A stretch of 64,000 nt of DNA from CAWACP01 sp963832965. GTDB taxonomy: Bacteria > Acidobacteriota > Terriglobia > Bryobacterales > Bryobacteraceae. The stretch lies in NCBI GenBank assembly GCA_963832965.1, contig CAWHVW010000005.1, forward strand, positions 1,302,001 through 1,366,000. The letters run 5' to 3'. The position numbers were made by a program, and so were the translations under genes. The notes below the pieces were generated by a model that was not told the origin of the DNA, did not search any database, and was given only the letters and a program-made list of their open reading frames with translations. Of the stretch, positions 1 through 7,895 are shown in pieces. Position 1 is the first letter of the stretch; every line of letters starts with the position of its first letter.

Positions 1-2
1 AC

Positions 3-455
3 GGCTCCGAGCACGTGTTTGTGGTGGCCAATCCGCTGGATGTCAGCGACTCCATGGGACAGTCCTGCGTGGTCAGCGAGGGTGACGTTCTGCAGCTTCA
101 ATCTCCGCCGCCGCAGGAGGCCAGCGCGGGCTTCCTCTATGTGATGGCCAGCAAGAAGCAGGACTGCCCGAAGGGAGCGGTGGTCACGGTGGCGTTCGCG
201 GACCTGCAGGACATGCAGAACCAGATGCGCGTTACCGTGGATGGCGGACTCGATCAAATGCAGGCGGAGGCTGGAAAGGGCGAGATTCCGGCTCCCCCGC
301 CGGGCGCTTCGGCCCCGCCGGTGCAATCGGCCTTCGCTCCGATCGCGCCGCCGCCCGATCCCAACGCCGCCGTGGAACTCAGCCAGCAGGCGGGCGCCGC
401 GAGCACCGCGGAGCAGCAGGTGATGAGCCAGGCGAGCCCCGGCGGACGCCCGTAG
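3..455 (+). CDS. Hypothetical protein, C-terminal part (5' end outside window)
   Basis: The frame is open from the first bases of the window (GSEHVFVVANPLD...) and ends at a TAG, so the true start lies upstream. The visible 150 residues have a beta-rich first half, with the segments MGQSCVVSEGDVLQL and SKKQDCPKGAVVTVAFADL and two cysteines. It ends in a low-complexity Pro/Ala tail (APPPGASAPP, IAPPPDPNA), which suggests an exported or surface-exposed protein. I do not recognise a family and cannot assign a function. The GTG at base 15 is inside this frame and is unlikely to be the real start. No operon partner follows; the next 300 bp are hairpin-rich spacer and the next gene is on the other strand. 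Confidence 0.6.
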   Translation, partial: GSEHVFVVANPLDVSDSMGQSCVVSEGDVLQLQSPPPQEASAGFLYVMASKKQDCPKGAVVTVAFADLQDMQNQMRVTVDGGLDQMQAEAGKGEIPAPPPGASAPPVQSAFAPIAPPPDPNAAVELSQQAGAASTAEQQVMSQASPGGRP

Positions 456-461
456 TTGTGG

Positions 462-568
462 GGCAGCCAATCCTGGCTGCCGCCGCGTTTCCAGGCGGCA
501 CCGGCCGGCGGAACGCCGGCTGCGGACGGGCTTGCCCGCCCCACGAAGCGGCAGGGCGTGGCCCTGCC
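462..568. repeat. Cluster of five consecutive short hairpins
   Basis: Five perfect inverted repeats follow each other just after the upstream stop codon: GGCAGCCA/TGGCTGCC (462-481, 4-nt loop), GCCGCC/GGCGGC (479-499), GCCGGCG/CGCCGGC (504-520), CGGGC/GCCCG (527-538) and GGCAGGGC/GCCCTGCC (550-568, 3-nt loop). The last one recurs at 721-739, 45583-45601 and 59684-59702. No coding frame is convincing here. It may act as a bidirectional transcription end for the two converging genes, or be a REP-like element. Confidence 0.7.
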
Positions 569-591
569 CCACGGTGCAGCCCGGAAAATCC

Positions 592-666
592 TTGAATGCT
601 AGTCGATGCCAACTTCAATAGCGCATTACATGGTTGGGTGAGCGGGTCAACTCGCTGCGGAACACC
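592..666. repeat. Diverged partial copy of the glgP 3' end
   Basis: Bases 592-648 match glgP 749-807 (the stop codon and last ~17 codons) with scattered substitutions. Bases 649-666 then match glgP 868-885, so 60 bp are missing between the two halves. In the glgP reading direction the copy still encodes PLTQPCNALLK, against PLTRPCNALLK in the gene. A GGCAGGGC hairpin precedes each copy (550-568 and 721-739), which suggests a tandem duplication of hairpin plus gene tail followed by decay. Confidence 0.75.
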
Positions 667-720
667 GCCGCGCTTCCGGGCGGAACCGGCCGGCTGAACA
701 CCCCGGGCGCAGCACGGTGG

Positions 721-739
721 GGCAGGGCCACGCCCTGCC
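721..739. repeat. GGCAGGGC/GCCCTGCC hairpin 3' of glgP
   Basis: A perfect 8-bp stem with the 3-nt loop CAC lies 16 bp beyond the glgP stop codon. It has the same stem as the elements at 550-568, 45583-45601 and 59684-59702. It could terminate the minus-strand glgP transcript, but there is no clear U-tract. Confidence 0.6.
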
Positions 740-755
740 TGGAAATTATTGAATG

Positions 756-3308
756 CTAGTCGATGCCCCACTTCAACAGCGCGTTACATGGCCGGGTGAG
801 CGGGTCATCGTAATGGTTGGGGCAAACGCGCACCGAATAGCCCAGCCGCCCGGTCTGATGGGGCACGAACTCGCTGCGGAACACCCAGGCTGACCCCTCC
901 TGCTCCACCGGCGGAAGCGTCATCACCTGGGTCTCTTCGAGGGACCCGTTCACGCCGACGCGCCCCACCACCGCTTCCACGCGCACATCCTGTGGCGTCA
1001 GGCCGGCGAGATCGAGCACGGCGCGCATGGGGATCGGCTTGCCGGTGAGCACCGAGCTTTCCGGCCCCGGCCCGACATCGACGAAGGAGACGCGGTGCCA
1101 CGCCTCCTGCACCTGCCGGTTCCAGCGGGCACGGTCGCGAGCGGGCGCAAATCCATCGGCGCTGATCGCCGCGAAGGCGTCATGGGCGGGGCCGTACAAC
1201 TGCGACATGTACTGGCACACCATCCGCTGGCTGTTAAACTGCGGGCTCAGATTCATCAGCGACTGGCGCATGCGCCGCAGCCATTCGCCGGGAATGCCTT
1301 CCTCGCCGCGGTCATAGTAGAGCGGGATAATCTCGTTCTCGAGGGTTGAGTAAATGGCCCGCGCGTGAACCTCGTCCTGATCCTCCGAATAAGGCTCGCG
1401 CTCCCCGATGGCCCAGCCTCCGGAGATCTCATAAGCCTCGTCAAACCAGCCATCGAGGACGCTAAAGTTCAAGACTCCGTTGATGCCTGCTTTCATGCCG
1501 CTGGTTCCGCATGCCTCTTCGCCGCGGCGGGGATTGTTGAGCCACAGATCCACGCCCTGCACCACCTCGCGGGCCACCTGAATCCCGTAGTCTTCGAGGA
1601 ACACGATGTGCCGCAACAGATCGGGATCGCGGGAAAGCTGCACGATCTCGCGGATCAGCATCTTGCCCGGCTGATCCTTGGGATGCGCCTTGCCGGCGAT
1701 GACAATCTGCACCGGCCGTTCGCGGTTGGTGAGGATCTTCTTCAGCCGATCGACGTCGCGGAACAGCAGCGTGGCGCGCTTATAGGTGGCAAAGCGCCTG
1801 GCGAATCCGATGGTGAAGGCGTCGGGGTCCAGAACGTCGGCCAGACGGCGCTGCTCGGCGGCGGGCGCTTTACGGGCGATGGCGCTGGACAGAACGCGCT
1901 CGCGGACGAACGAAAGCAGGTTGCGTTTGCGCCGGCGGTGAGCATCCCACAGCTCGCGCGAGGGGATGTCCTGCACGGAATCCCAGACCTTCGCATCGTT
2001 GTAGTGGTCGCGCCAATCGGGCTGGAGGTATTGGTCGTACACCTGCGCCAGATCGCCATTCAGCCACGTGGGCAGGTGGACCCCGTTGGTCACGGCGGTG
2101 ATGGGAATCTCCCACACCGGCAGCTTCGGCCACAGGCCCTGCCACATGTCCTGCGAGACCTGGCGGTGGAGGGCGCTCACGGCATTCCGGAAGGCCGAGG
2201 TCTGGAAGGCCAGGATGGCCATCGAGAACGGCTCGTGGTGATCCTCCGGGTAGCGTTTCCCCAGGGCCAGAACGCGATCGAAGGGAATGCCGCTGTCGCG
2301 GCAATATTCCTCGAAGTATTCGTACATCAGGCCCGCGTCGAACAGATCGATTCCCGCGGGCACCGACGTGTGGGTGGTGAATACATTGTTCAGACGGGAG
2401 GCGCTGAAGGCCTCGTCGAAGTTCAGGCCGTTGCGCTCGATGAGCAGCCGGATCCGCTCCAGGGCGAGGAACGCGGAATGCCCCTCGTTCATGTGGAACA
2501 CGGTGGGGTTCAGGCCGAGGTGCTCGAGCGCGCGCAGCCCGCCGATGGCCAGCACAATCTCCTGGCGGATGCGCGTGTGAATATCGCCGCCATAGAGCTG
2601 GTCGGTGATGTCGCGATGATCCGGACGGCTGTTTTCCGCGATGTTGGTATCGAGCAGGTACAGCTTCACCTGCCCGACGTTCATCACCCACACTTTGATG
2701 TAGACCAAGCCGGTGGGCAATTTCACGGTTACCAGCAGATCCCCGCCCTGCTCGTTCTTCAAGGGCGAGACCGGCAGGGTGTAGAAATCGTTTACCGGAT
2801 TCCGCTCCTGTTGCCAGCCATCCGGATTCAGCGATTGCTGCAGGTAGCCTTTCTGATACAGCAGACCGACTCCCACCAGCGGGATGCTTTCGTCGCTGGC
2901 TGCTTTCAGGTGGTCTCCGGAGAGCAGGCCGAGGCCGCCCGAATAAATGGGCATGCAGTCCACCAGACCATACTCCATGGAGAAATACGCCACCAGCCGC
3001 GATCGATCCCCGCTCTCCCGATCGCGCATATAGGCGTCCATTTTTTCGCAGGCGCGCCGGTAGAGGGCGATGAAACGCGCGTCGGCGGCGGCCCGTTCCA
3101 GCGTCGCCTGGGGCAGACGCCCCAGCATCAACACCGGGTTGTGTCCGCAGCTCTTCCAGACCACCGGGTCCAGCCTGCGGAACACGGAACGAACCGAAAA
3201 GTCCCAGCTCCAGCACAGGTTGTAAGCGAGCTCGGTCAGGCGGCCGAGCGAGGGAGGGAGTGCGGCGCGAACCAGAAACTCTTTAAGAGGCTGAATTTGA
3301 AAGGCCAT
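756..3308 (-). CDS. glgP: Alpha-glucan (glycogen/maltodextrin) phosphorylase
   Basis: This cytoplasmic enzyme would release glucose-1-phosphate from alpha-1,4-glucans using phosphate and pyridoxal phosphate. The 850-residue protein starts MAFQIQPLKEFLV and opens with the DUF3417-type N-terminal region (RLTELAYNLCWSWD) of the long bacterial phosphorylase subfamily. That is followed by phosphorylase motifs such as VAYFSMEYGL, SGGLGLLSGDHLK, FHMNEGHSAFL and VTNGVH. The PLP-lysine motif EEACGTSGMKAGINGVLN lies about residue 600. I chose the ATG at 3308 because family members begin just before this NLCWSW segment; an upstream in-frame ATG at 3383 would add 25 unconserved residues. The gene stands alone, divergent from the AbrB-like gene. 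A diverged copy of its last codons lies downstream at 592-666. Confidence 0.93.
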   Translation of the reverse strand: MAFQIQPLKEFLVRAALPPSLGRLTELAYNLCWSWDFSVRSVFRRLDPVVWKSCGHNPVLMLGRLPQATLERAAADARFIALYRRACEKMDAYMRDRESGDRSRLVAYFSMEYGLVDCMPIYSGGLGLLSGDHLKAASDESIPLVGVGLLYQKGYLQQSLNPDGWQQERNPVNDFYTLPVSPLKNEQGGDLLVTVKLPTGLVYIKVWVMNVGQVKLYLLDTNIAENSRPDHRDITDQLYGGDIHTRIRQEIVLAIGGLRALEHLGLNPTVFHMNEGHSAFLALERIRLLIERNGLNFDEAFSASRLNNVFTTHTSVPAGIDLFDAGLMYEYFEEYCRDSGIPFDRVLALGKRYPEDHHEPFSMAILAFQTSAFRNAVSALHRQVSQDMWQGLWPKLPVWEIPITAVTNGVHLPTWLNGDLAQVYDQYLQPDWRDHYNDAKVWDSVQDIPSRELWDAHRRRKRNLLSFVRERVLSSAIARKAPAAEQRRLADVLDPDAFTIGFARRFATYKRATLLFRDVDRLKKILTNRERPVQIVIAGKAHPKDQPGKMLIREIVQLSRDPDLLRHIVFLEDYGIQVAREVVQGVDLWLNNPRRGEEACGTSGMKAGINGVLNFSVLDGWFDEAYEISGGWAIGEREPYSEDQDEVHARAIYSTLENEIIPLYYDRGEEGIPGEWLRRMRQSLMNLSPQFNSQRMVCQYMSQLYGPAHDAFAAISADGFAPARDRARWNRQVQEAWHRVSFVDVGPGPESSVLTGKPIPMRAVLDLAGLTPQDVRVEAVVGRVGVNGSLEETQVMTLPPVEQEGSAWVFRSEFVPHQTGRLGYSVRVCPNHYDDPLTRPCNALLKWGID

Positions 3309-3409
3309 GAAGCAAGGCGGCAATTCTACGATACCAGAGAAGAATGGTTTCGCCATTCCCCGGTAGTTCCAGGACCAGGGCACGGCAGGCCTGGAAGAGA
3401 CCCTCTTTG

Positions 3410-3438
3410 TTGAGCAAGGATTTGGTCCTGGCTAAAGT
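3410..3438 (+). promoter_or_regulatory. Candidate sigma70-type promoter for the AbrB-PIN pair
   Basis: TTGAGC (3410-3415) and TAAAGT (3433-3438) are separated by 17 bp. A GAGGAG ribosome binding site at 3442-3447 precedes the ATG at 3456 by 8 bp. This is inferred from the consensus only. Confidence 0.45.
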
Positions 3439-3455
3439 AAAGAGGAGCAGCGATT

Positions 3456-3737
3456 ATGGCCAAGGTCACTTCGAAATATCAGGTCACCGTCCCCAGGGCG
3501 ATCGCCCAACAGTGTGGTATCGGCCCCGGCGACAACATCGACTGGGTCGCGGCGGGCGAGGTGATTCGCGTCGTTCCTTCCAGGCAGGTGAAGTGCGACG
3601 ACCGGGACTCGAAGTTGCGGTTGTTCGATCAGGCAAGCGACCGGCATCGCCGGCGTCCGGCGGTCTCAAAGATAAACCAGGCGCGCGGGCGAGGCTGGAA
3701 AAGGGGGGATCTCTACGAGCGTGGCCGCTCTAATTGA
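3456..3737 (+). CDS. AbrB/MazE-family antitoxin (swapped-hairpin DNA binding)
   Basis: The first 50 residues (MAKVTSKYQVTVPRAIAQQ, GPGDNIDWVAAGEVIRVVP) are a clear SpoVT-AbrB domain, the DNA-binding fold of many VapB/MazE antitoxins. The remaining ~40 residues are basic and should contact or neutralise the toxin. The 93-residue length is normal for the family. A GAGGAG site is correctly spaced before the ATG. The gene overlaps the PIN toxin gene by 17 bp (toxin start 3721), the usual arrangement for a co-translated TA operon that represses itself. The toxin is frameshifted, so this antitoxin may now be an orphan. Confidence 0.8.
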   Translation: MAKVTSKYQVTVPRAIAQQCGIGPGDNIDWVAAGEVIRVVPSRQVKCDDRDSKLRLFDQASDRHRRRPAVSKINQARGRGWKRGDLYERGRSN

Positions 3738-4151
3738 TCCCAATATCCTGGTCTACCGGTTCGATGGCCGCTTCCCCGACAAGCAGCGCATCGCAATCGA
3801 GATCCTCCGGCGCGGCGTTATCGAAGACTCGGTGCGCCTGCCACCCAGGCGATCGCCGAGTTTATTGCCGCGGCTACGCGCTCCATCCGCGGGCACGTCA
3901 TCCTCAGGCAACCTGACGCTCTCCGCGAAGCAGAGGAATTCCTCAAACAGTTTACGGTTCTCCATGCAAACGAGTCGATCCTGCGCAATGCGATTCGCGG
4001 TTGTGCCGCTTATCAGTTGCACTGGTTCGATGCGCACCTCTGGGCGTATGCGGAGTACTACGGGCTGGAGGAAATTATCACCGAGGATCTTCAGCACGAC
4101 CGGCTTTATGGAACCGTGCGCGTGGTGAATCCATTCGTCGAGCTGCCGTAG
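3721..4151 (+). pseudogene. PIN-domain ribonuclease toxin, frameshifted
   Basis: The GTG-started frame encodes the N-terminal PIN motif (DPNILVYRFDGRFPDK...) as far as EDSVRLP at about 3841. The homologous C-terminal half continues one frame over (TQAIAEFIAAATRSIRGH, then WFDAHLWAYAEYYG and EIITEDLQ) and ends at the TAG at 4149-4151. One missing base near 3841 explains the break; repaired, the protein would be about 143 residues with the acidic residues expected of a PIN RNase. It overlaps the upstream AbrB-like antitoxin. The break may be true inactivation, which would spare the host a toxin, or a sequencing error. Confidence 0.75.
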
Positions 4152-4266
4152 CGCCCCGGTTCCCGGCCCGCCTGCCCTGACTCAGGACAGATTTCCGCAC
4201 CGTGCGCAGTCCTTTGGTACTCTGTAATGCATGCTCGGAAACGCTCCGGGCGACTTCGGGAGGCCC

Positions 4267-5490
4267 ATGTCGACTACGACGGCCATCTGTCAGACCCCCC
4301 TCTCCGCCGAGCTTGCTGCCGCCCGGTCGAGAACTGACTTTCTGTTCAGCGTGCTCAGGGCCGAGGCGCTCTACGCACGGCCCATCGGAGAGCGGCATCG
4401 GCTGATCTTCTATGTGGGCCATCTGGAAGCGTTCGACTGGAACATGGTCTGCCGCCGCGGGCTGGGCCGGGCTTCCTTTCACCCGGAATTTGACCGCCTG
4501 TTCGAGTTCGGCATCGATCCCGCGGAGGGAAACCTGCCCACCGACACGGAGTCGGACTGGCCTTCGCTCGAAGAGGTACGAAGCTACAATCTGCGGGTGC
4601 GAGCGGAGATGGACACGGCCATCGAACAGGCGCCGGAGCAGATTCTCCGGGTGGCCATCGAGCACCGCTGGATGCACGCGGAGACGCTGGCCTATCTGCT
4701 GCACAATCTTCCTTACGAACAAAAGATCCCGCCGGACCGGCCGGGGACAGGGAGGGGCGGCGCCGTTGCATCGGCCATGATCGAGATTCCCGCGGGCGAG
4801 GCCACGCTGGGCCAGAACAAGGACGAGTTCGGATGGGACAACGAGTTCGACCAGCACACGGTTGCGGTGCCCGCTTTCGCTATCGGCAAATATAAGGTCA
4901 CCAACGCGGACTATCTGAAGTTCGTGGAAGCCGGGGCGCGGCCCCCGTTTTTCTGGAACCGGCAGGATGGCGCGTGGTTTTATCGCGGCATGTTTCAGCT
5001 CTTCCCGCTTCCCGCGGACTGGCCGGTTTACGCGACCCACGAAGAAGCCGAAGCATACGCCCGCTGGCGCGGGGCTTCCCTGCCCTCCGAAGCGGAGTTC
5101 CACCGGGCGGCTTATGGGACGCCCGAGGGCCTTGAGCGCGACTGGCCCTGGGGCAATGAAGCGCCCTCGCCGGATCGCGGCAACTTCGACTTCGCCCGCT
5201 GGGATCCGCTGCCGGTAACCGCCCATCCGGCCGGCGACAGCGCGTGGCAAGTGTCCCAGTTAGTGGGCAACGGCTGGGAATGGACGGCCACGCCGTTCGC
5301 GCCCTTCGCCGGATTTCGCGCATTCGATTTCTATCCGCGATACTCCGCCGCGTTCTTCGACGGAGACCACTTCGTGATGAAGGGCGGCTCCCCGCAAACC
5401 GCGCAATGCCTGTTGCGGCGCTCGTTCCGCAACTGGTTCCGGCGGCGGTATCCATACGCATACGGCACGTTTCGTCTGGTTCAAAGATGA
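4267..5490 (+). CDS. egtB: Hercynine oxygenase / ergothioneine biosynthesis protein EgtB
   Basis: EgtB is a non-heme iron enzyme that joins a sulfur donor (gamma-glutamylcysteine or cysteine) to hercynine with O2, giving the sulfoxide precursor of ergothioneine. The 407-residue protein has an N-terminal DinB-like helical domain carrying the iron histidines (YVGHLEAFDW near residue 45 and HRWMH near 130). A C-terminal formylglycine-generating-enzyme-like domain follows (IPAGEATLGQ, FAIGKYKVTNADYLKF, LPSEAEFHRAAYG, VGNGWEW, MKGGSPQT, YAYGTFRL). The ATG at 4267 has GGGAGG 3-8 bp upstream; an in-frame ATG at 4231 has no such site. Its stop overlaps the egtD start (ATGA). No egtA is present, so cysteine may be the donor, as reported for an EgtB from the acidobacterium Chloracidobacterium; this is inference. 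Confidence 0.92.
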   Translation: MSTTTAICQTPLSAELAAARSRTDFLFSVLRAEALYARPIGERHRLIFYVGHLEAFDWNMVCRRGLGRASFHPEFDRLFEFGIDPAEGNLPTDTESDWPSLEEVRSYNLRVRAEMDTAIEQAPEQILRVAIEHRWMHAETLAYLLHNLPYEQKIPPDRPGTGRGGAVASAMIEIPAGEATLGQNKDEFGWDNEFDQHTVAVPAFAIGKYKVTNADYLKFVEAGARPPFFWNRQDGAWFYRGMFQLFPLPADWPVYATHEEAEAYARWRGASLPSEAEFHRAAYGTPEGLERDWPWGNEAPSPDRGNFDFARWDPLPVTAHPAGDSAWQVSQLVGNGWEWTATPFAPFAGFRAFDFYPRYSAAFFDGDHFVMKGGSPQTAQCLLRRSFRNWFRRRYPYAYGTFRLVQR

Positions 5491-6440
5491 CCGCACCCGC
5501 CCTTGCTTACGAGTTTGCGCTCGATGTCTGCGCCGGCCTCACCGAACGCGAGCAGAAGACGCTGCCGGCGAAGTACTTCTATGACGACATGGGCAGCGCT
5601 TTATTCGAGGCCATCACGCTGCTGCCCGAATATGGTTTGACGCGCGCCGATGAGCGCGTGGTGCGGCGCTGCGCCGGTGAATTGCCTGGCTGGTTCCGGG
5701 ATGACGTTGTGGTGGCCGAGCTCGGCAGCGGCAGCGGGCGCAAGACGCGGCGCATTCTGGAAGAATTCCGGGTTCGCCAGCCCGCCGTCGATTATTACGC
5801 CATCGATGTTTCCCGCGCTGCCCTGGACGCTTGCCGGAACGAATTGTCCCCGGTGGCCCGAGTGGAGTCCCTCGAATGCACGTACCTGCAGGGAGTACGC
5901 CACCTGGCCGCACGCCGCAAGCCGAACCGGAGTCTGCTGCTGCTGTTTTTGGGTAGCACCATCGGAAACTTCGAGCCGGCGGAGGCGCTGCGTTTTCTCG
6001 CCGATGTTCGGGCGCATCTGCAACCCGGTGACGGCCTGCTTCTGGGAGCGGATCTGGTGAAGCCGGCGGCGGTGCTGCTGCCCGCTTATGACGACTCGCT
6101 GGGCGTCACCGCGGCCTTCAACCTGAACCTTCTGGTGCGAATGAACCGCGAACTGGGCGCGCGCTTCGAGCCCGGCAGCTTCCGCCATCTGGCCGTCTGG
6201 AACGAGCGCCAGAGTTCCATCGAGATGCACCTGTGCTCCTTGGCCAGCCAGGAGGTTTCGATCCCCGGCGCCGGTTGCGTGGCCGCGTTCCGCGAGGGGG
6301 AAACCATCTGGACCGAATCCTCCCACAAGTACACTATCGAGCGCCTGCGCAAGATGGCGGCCGCGGCCGGCTTCGCGGCAAGCGGCGAGTGGACGGACGC
6401 GGAATGGCCGTTTGTCGAGGCGCTCTGGCTGGTGCAATGA
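5487..6440 (+). CDS. egtD: L-histidine N-alpha-methyltransferase EgtD
   Basis: EgtD trimethylates the alpha-amino group of histidine with three SAM molecules to make hercynine, the substrate of EgtB. The 317-residue protein carries the family signature KYFYDDMGSALFEAIT, the SAM-binding loop VVAELGSGSGRKTR, and the motifs YYAIDVSRAALD and LGSTIGNFEP. The C-terminal region (ESSHKYTIERLRKMAAAAGF) is also typical. The ATG at 5487 overlaps the egtB stop by 4 nt, indicating translational coupling. An open frame reaching further upstream inside egtB is a shadow. Its own stop overlaps the ABC ATPase start in the same ATGA manner, so biosynthesis and transport genes form one coupled operon. Confidence 0.93.
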   Translation: MTAPALAYEFALDVCAGLTEREQKTLPAKYFYDDMGSALFEAITLLPEYGLTRADERVVRRCAGELPGWFRDDVVVAELGSGSGRKTRRILEEFRVRQPAVDYYAIDVSRAALDACRNELSPVARVESLECTYLQGVRHLAARRKPNRSLLLLFLGSTIGNFEPAEALRFLADVRAHLQPGDGLLLGADLVKPAAVLLPAYDDSLGVTAAFNLNLLVRMNRELGARFEPGSFRHLAVWNERQSSIEMHLCSLASQEVSIPGAGCVAAFREGETIWTESSHKYTIERLRKMAAAAGFAASGEWTDAEWPFVEALWLVQ

Positions 6441-7180
6441 GCGCTTCGGCGGCCATCGAATTCGATCGCGTAAGTTACGCGGTGAACGGCACGCCCATTC
6501 TGCATGAAGTGACGCTTCGCGTAGAGCCCGGCGAAACGGTGGTGTTGCTGGGCCGCAGCGGGGCCGGAAAAAGCACCGCGATGCGCATGGTCAACGGCCT
6601 CATCCAGCCGACGGAAGGACGCGTTCTGGTGAACGGAGTGGCGACCACCGCGCAGGATTCGGTAACGCTGAAGCGCGCCTGCGGCTACGTGATTCAGGAG
6701 ATCGGGCTGTTCCCGCACCTGACCATTGGCCGGAACGTCGGGCTGGTGCCGCACCTGGAAGGGTGGGTGCCCGCGCGTATCGCCGAGCGAACCTCACTGC
6801 TGCTGAAGCAGGTGGGCCTTGAACCCGCGCAATTCCAGCAGCGTTATCCGCGGCATTTGTCCGGCGGGCAGCGGCAGAGGGTGGCCATTGCTCGCGCGCT
6901 CGCCGCCGATCCCGCGATTCTGCTTTTCGACGAACCGTTCGGCGCGCTGGACCCGATCACGCGCGTGGAGATGCAGCGCCAGTTCCTCGAGCTGCGCGAC
7001 ACCCTGCACAAGACGGCTTTGTTCGTTACCCACGACGTGCGGGAAGCTCTGCGGCTGGCGACGCGCATAGCGCTGTTCGACGCCGGACGCCTGGTGCTGG
7101 TTTCGACCCCCGGCGAACTGAAGCAGACCACCAACCCCGAGGCCCGCGACCTGCTGGCGGCAGCGGGAGAGCTGGACTGA
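6437..7180 (+). CDS. ABC transporter ATP-binding protein, OpuCA/ProV-like
   Basis: This 247-residue nucleotide-binding subunit has Walker A (LLGRSGAGKST), Q-loop (YVIQEIGLFPHLT), signature (LSGGQRQRVAIARAL), Walker B (ILLFDEPFGALDP) and switch histidine (FVTHDVREAL). The VIQEIGLFPH segment resembles the quaternary-amine (glycine betaine/choline) importer group. It lacks the C-terminal CBS domains found in many osmoregulated OpuA/OpuC ATPases. The ATG at 6437 overlaps the egtD stop by 4 nt. Related OpuC-like systems (EgtUV) import ergothioneine in Firmicutes and Helicobacter. Given its place here, movement of ergothioneine or a betaine precursor such as hercynine is a reasonable inference, but the substrate is not shown by the sequence. 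Confidence 0.88.
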   Translation: MSASAAIEFDRVSYAVNGTPILHEVTLRVEPGETVVLLGRSGAGKSTAMRMVNGLIQPTEGRVLVNGVATTAQDSVTLKRACGYVIQEIGLFPHLTIGRNVGLVPHLEGWVPARIAERTSLLLKQVGLEPAQFQQRYPRHLSGGQRQRVAIARALAADPAILLFDEPFGALDPITRVEMQRQFLELRDTLHKTALFVTHDVREALRLATRIALFDAGRLVLVSTPGELKQTTNPEARDLLAAAGELD

Positions 7181-7203
7181 AAGACGCAGGCAGGTAACCG
7201 AAC

Positions 7204-7821
7204 ATGCGCACTGACCTCCTTCAGCAAATGGTCTCGCTCACGTGGGAGCACGTGCTGCTGGTGCTGTTGTCGGTGGGCATCGCCCTGGCCATCGCCATCC
7301 CCTCCGGAATCTGGATCGCGCACCGCAGCCGGATACGGCCGTGGCTGATGGGATTTGCCAACATCGTGCAAACGGTACCCAGCCTGGCGCTGTTCGGCTT
7401 CCTGATTCCCATTCCCTTGATTGGCGGCATTGGCGCGCACACGGCGGTGGTGGCGCTGGTGCTCTATGCGCTGCTGCCGGTGTTGCGCGGCACTCTGGCG
7501 GGGATCCTGAGCATTGACCCGGCCGTGCGAGAGTCCGCCGTGGCCATGGGCATGAGCCCGTGGCAGCTACTCACCATGGTGGAACTGCCTCTGGCGGCCC
7601 GAAACATTCTTGCTGGAGTTCGTGTGGCCACCGTCAGCACCATCGGCACCGCCACCATCGCGGCGGCCATCGGCGCCGGCGGCCTCGGGGTGTTCATTTT
7701 TCAAGGGATAGCCTCGGTAGACAGCACCCAGATCCTGGCCGGCGCGGTCCCGTCCGCCATTCTGGCGCTGGCCGCCGACGGATTGCTGGGGCTGGCCGAG
7801 AAAAAGATCGTAACCTGGTGA
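7204..7821 (+). CDS. ABC transporter permease, OpuCB/ProW-like
   Basis: This is a 205-residue inner-membrane protein with five to six hydrophobic segments (HVLLVLLSVGIALAIAIPSG, NIVQTVPSLALFGFLIPIPL, AVVALVLYALLPVL and later ones). The EAA-like coupling loop is IDPAVRESAVAMGMSPWQLL, and VATVSTIGTATIAAAIGAGG is typical of OpuC/ProW permeases. It lies 23 bp after its ATPase. In the known EgtU permease a substrate-binding domain is fused at the C-terminus; here the protein stops at TW straight after the last membrane segment. No solute-binding protein gene follows. Either the binding protein is encoded elsewhere or this half-transporter works differently. Confidence 0.87.
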   Translation: MRTDLLQQMVSLTWEHVLLVLLSVGIALAIAIPSGIWIAHRSRIRPWLMGFANIVQTVPSLALFGFLIPIPLIGGIGAHTAVVALVLYALLPVLRGTLAGILSIDPAVRESAVAMGMSPWQLLTMVELPLAARNILAGVRVATVSTIGTATIAAAIGAGGLGVFIFQGIASVDSTQILAGAVPSAILALAADGLLGLAEKKIVTW

Positions 7822-7895
7822 CGCCAGGGAAACTTTTTACAACTGGCGGGGTCCAAAAAGGGGCATAATTGATCCAAACGCGCCTGGAGGCGTCC

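Noticed and set aside
1365..3413. A 682-codon open frame opposite glgP
   Set aside because: Same effect: glgP has clear phosphorylase motifs, and the opposite frame has none.
4231..4266. An earlier in-frame start for egtB
   Set aside because: The ATG at 4267 has GGGAGG directly upstream and family members begin there; the earlier ATG has no binding site.
5244..5486. Long N-terminal extension of EgtD
   Set aside because: It lies within egtB in another frame; the ATG at 5487 gives the usual N-terminus and overlaps the egtB stop.
7836..7869. Promoter upstream of the TPR gene (TTTACA...CATAAT)
   Set aside because: The spacing is 22 bp, too long for a sigma70-type promoter.
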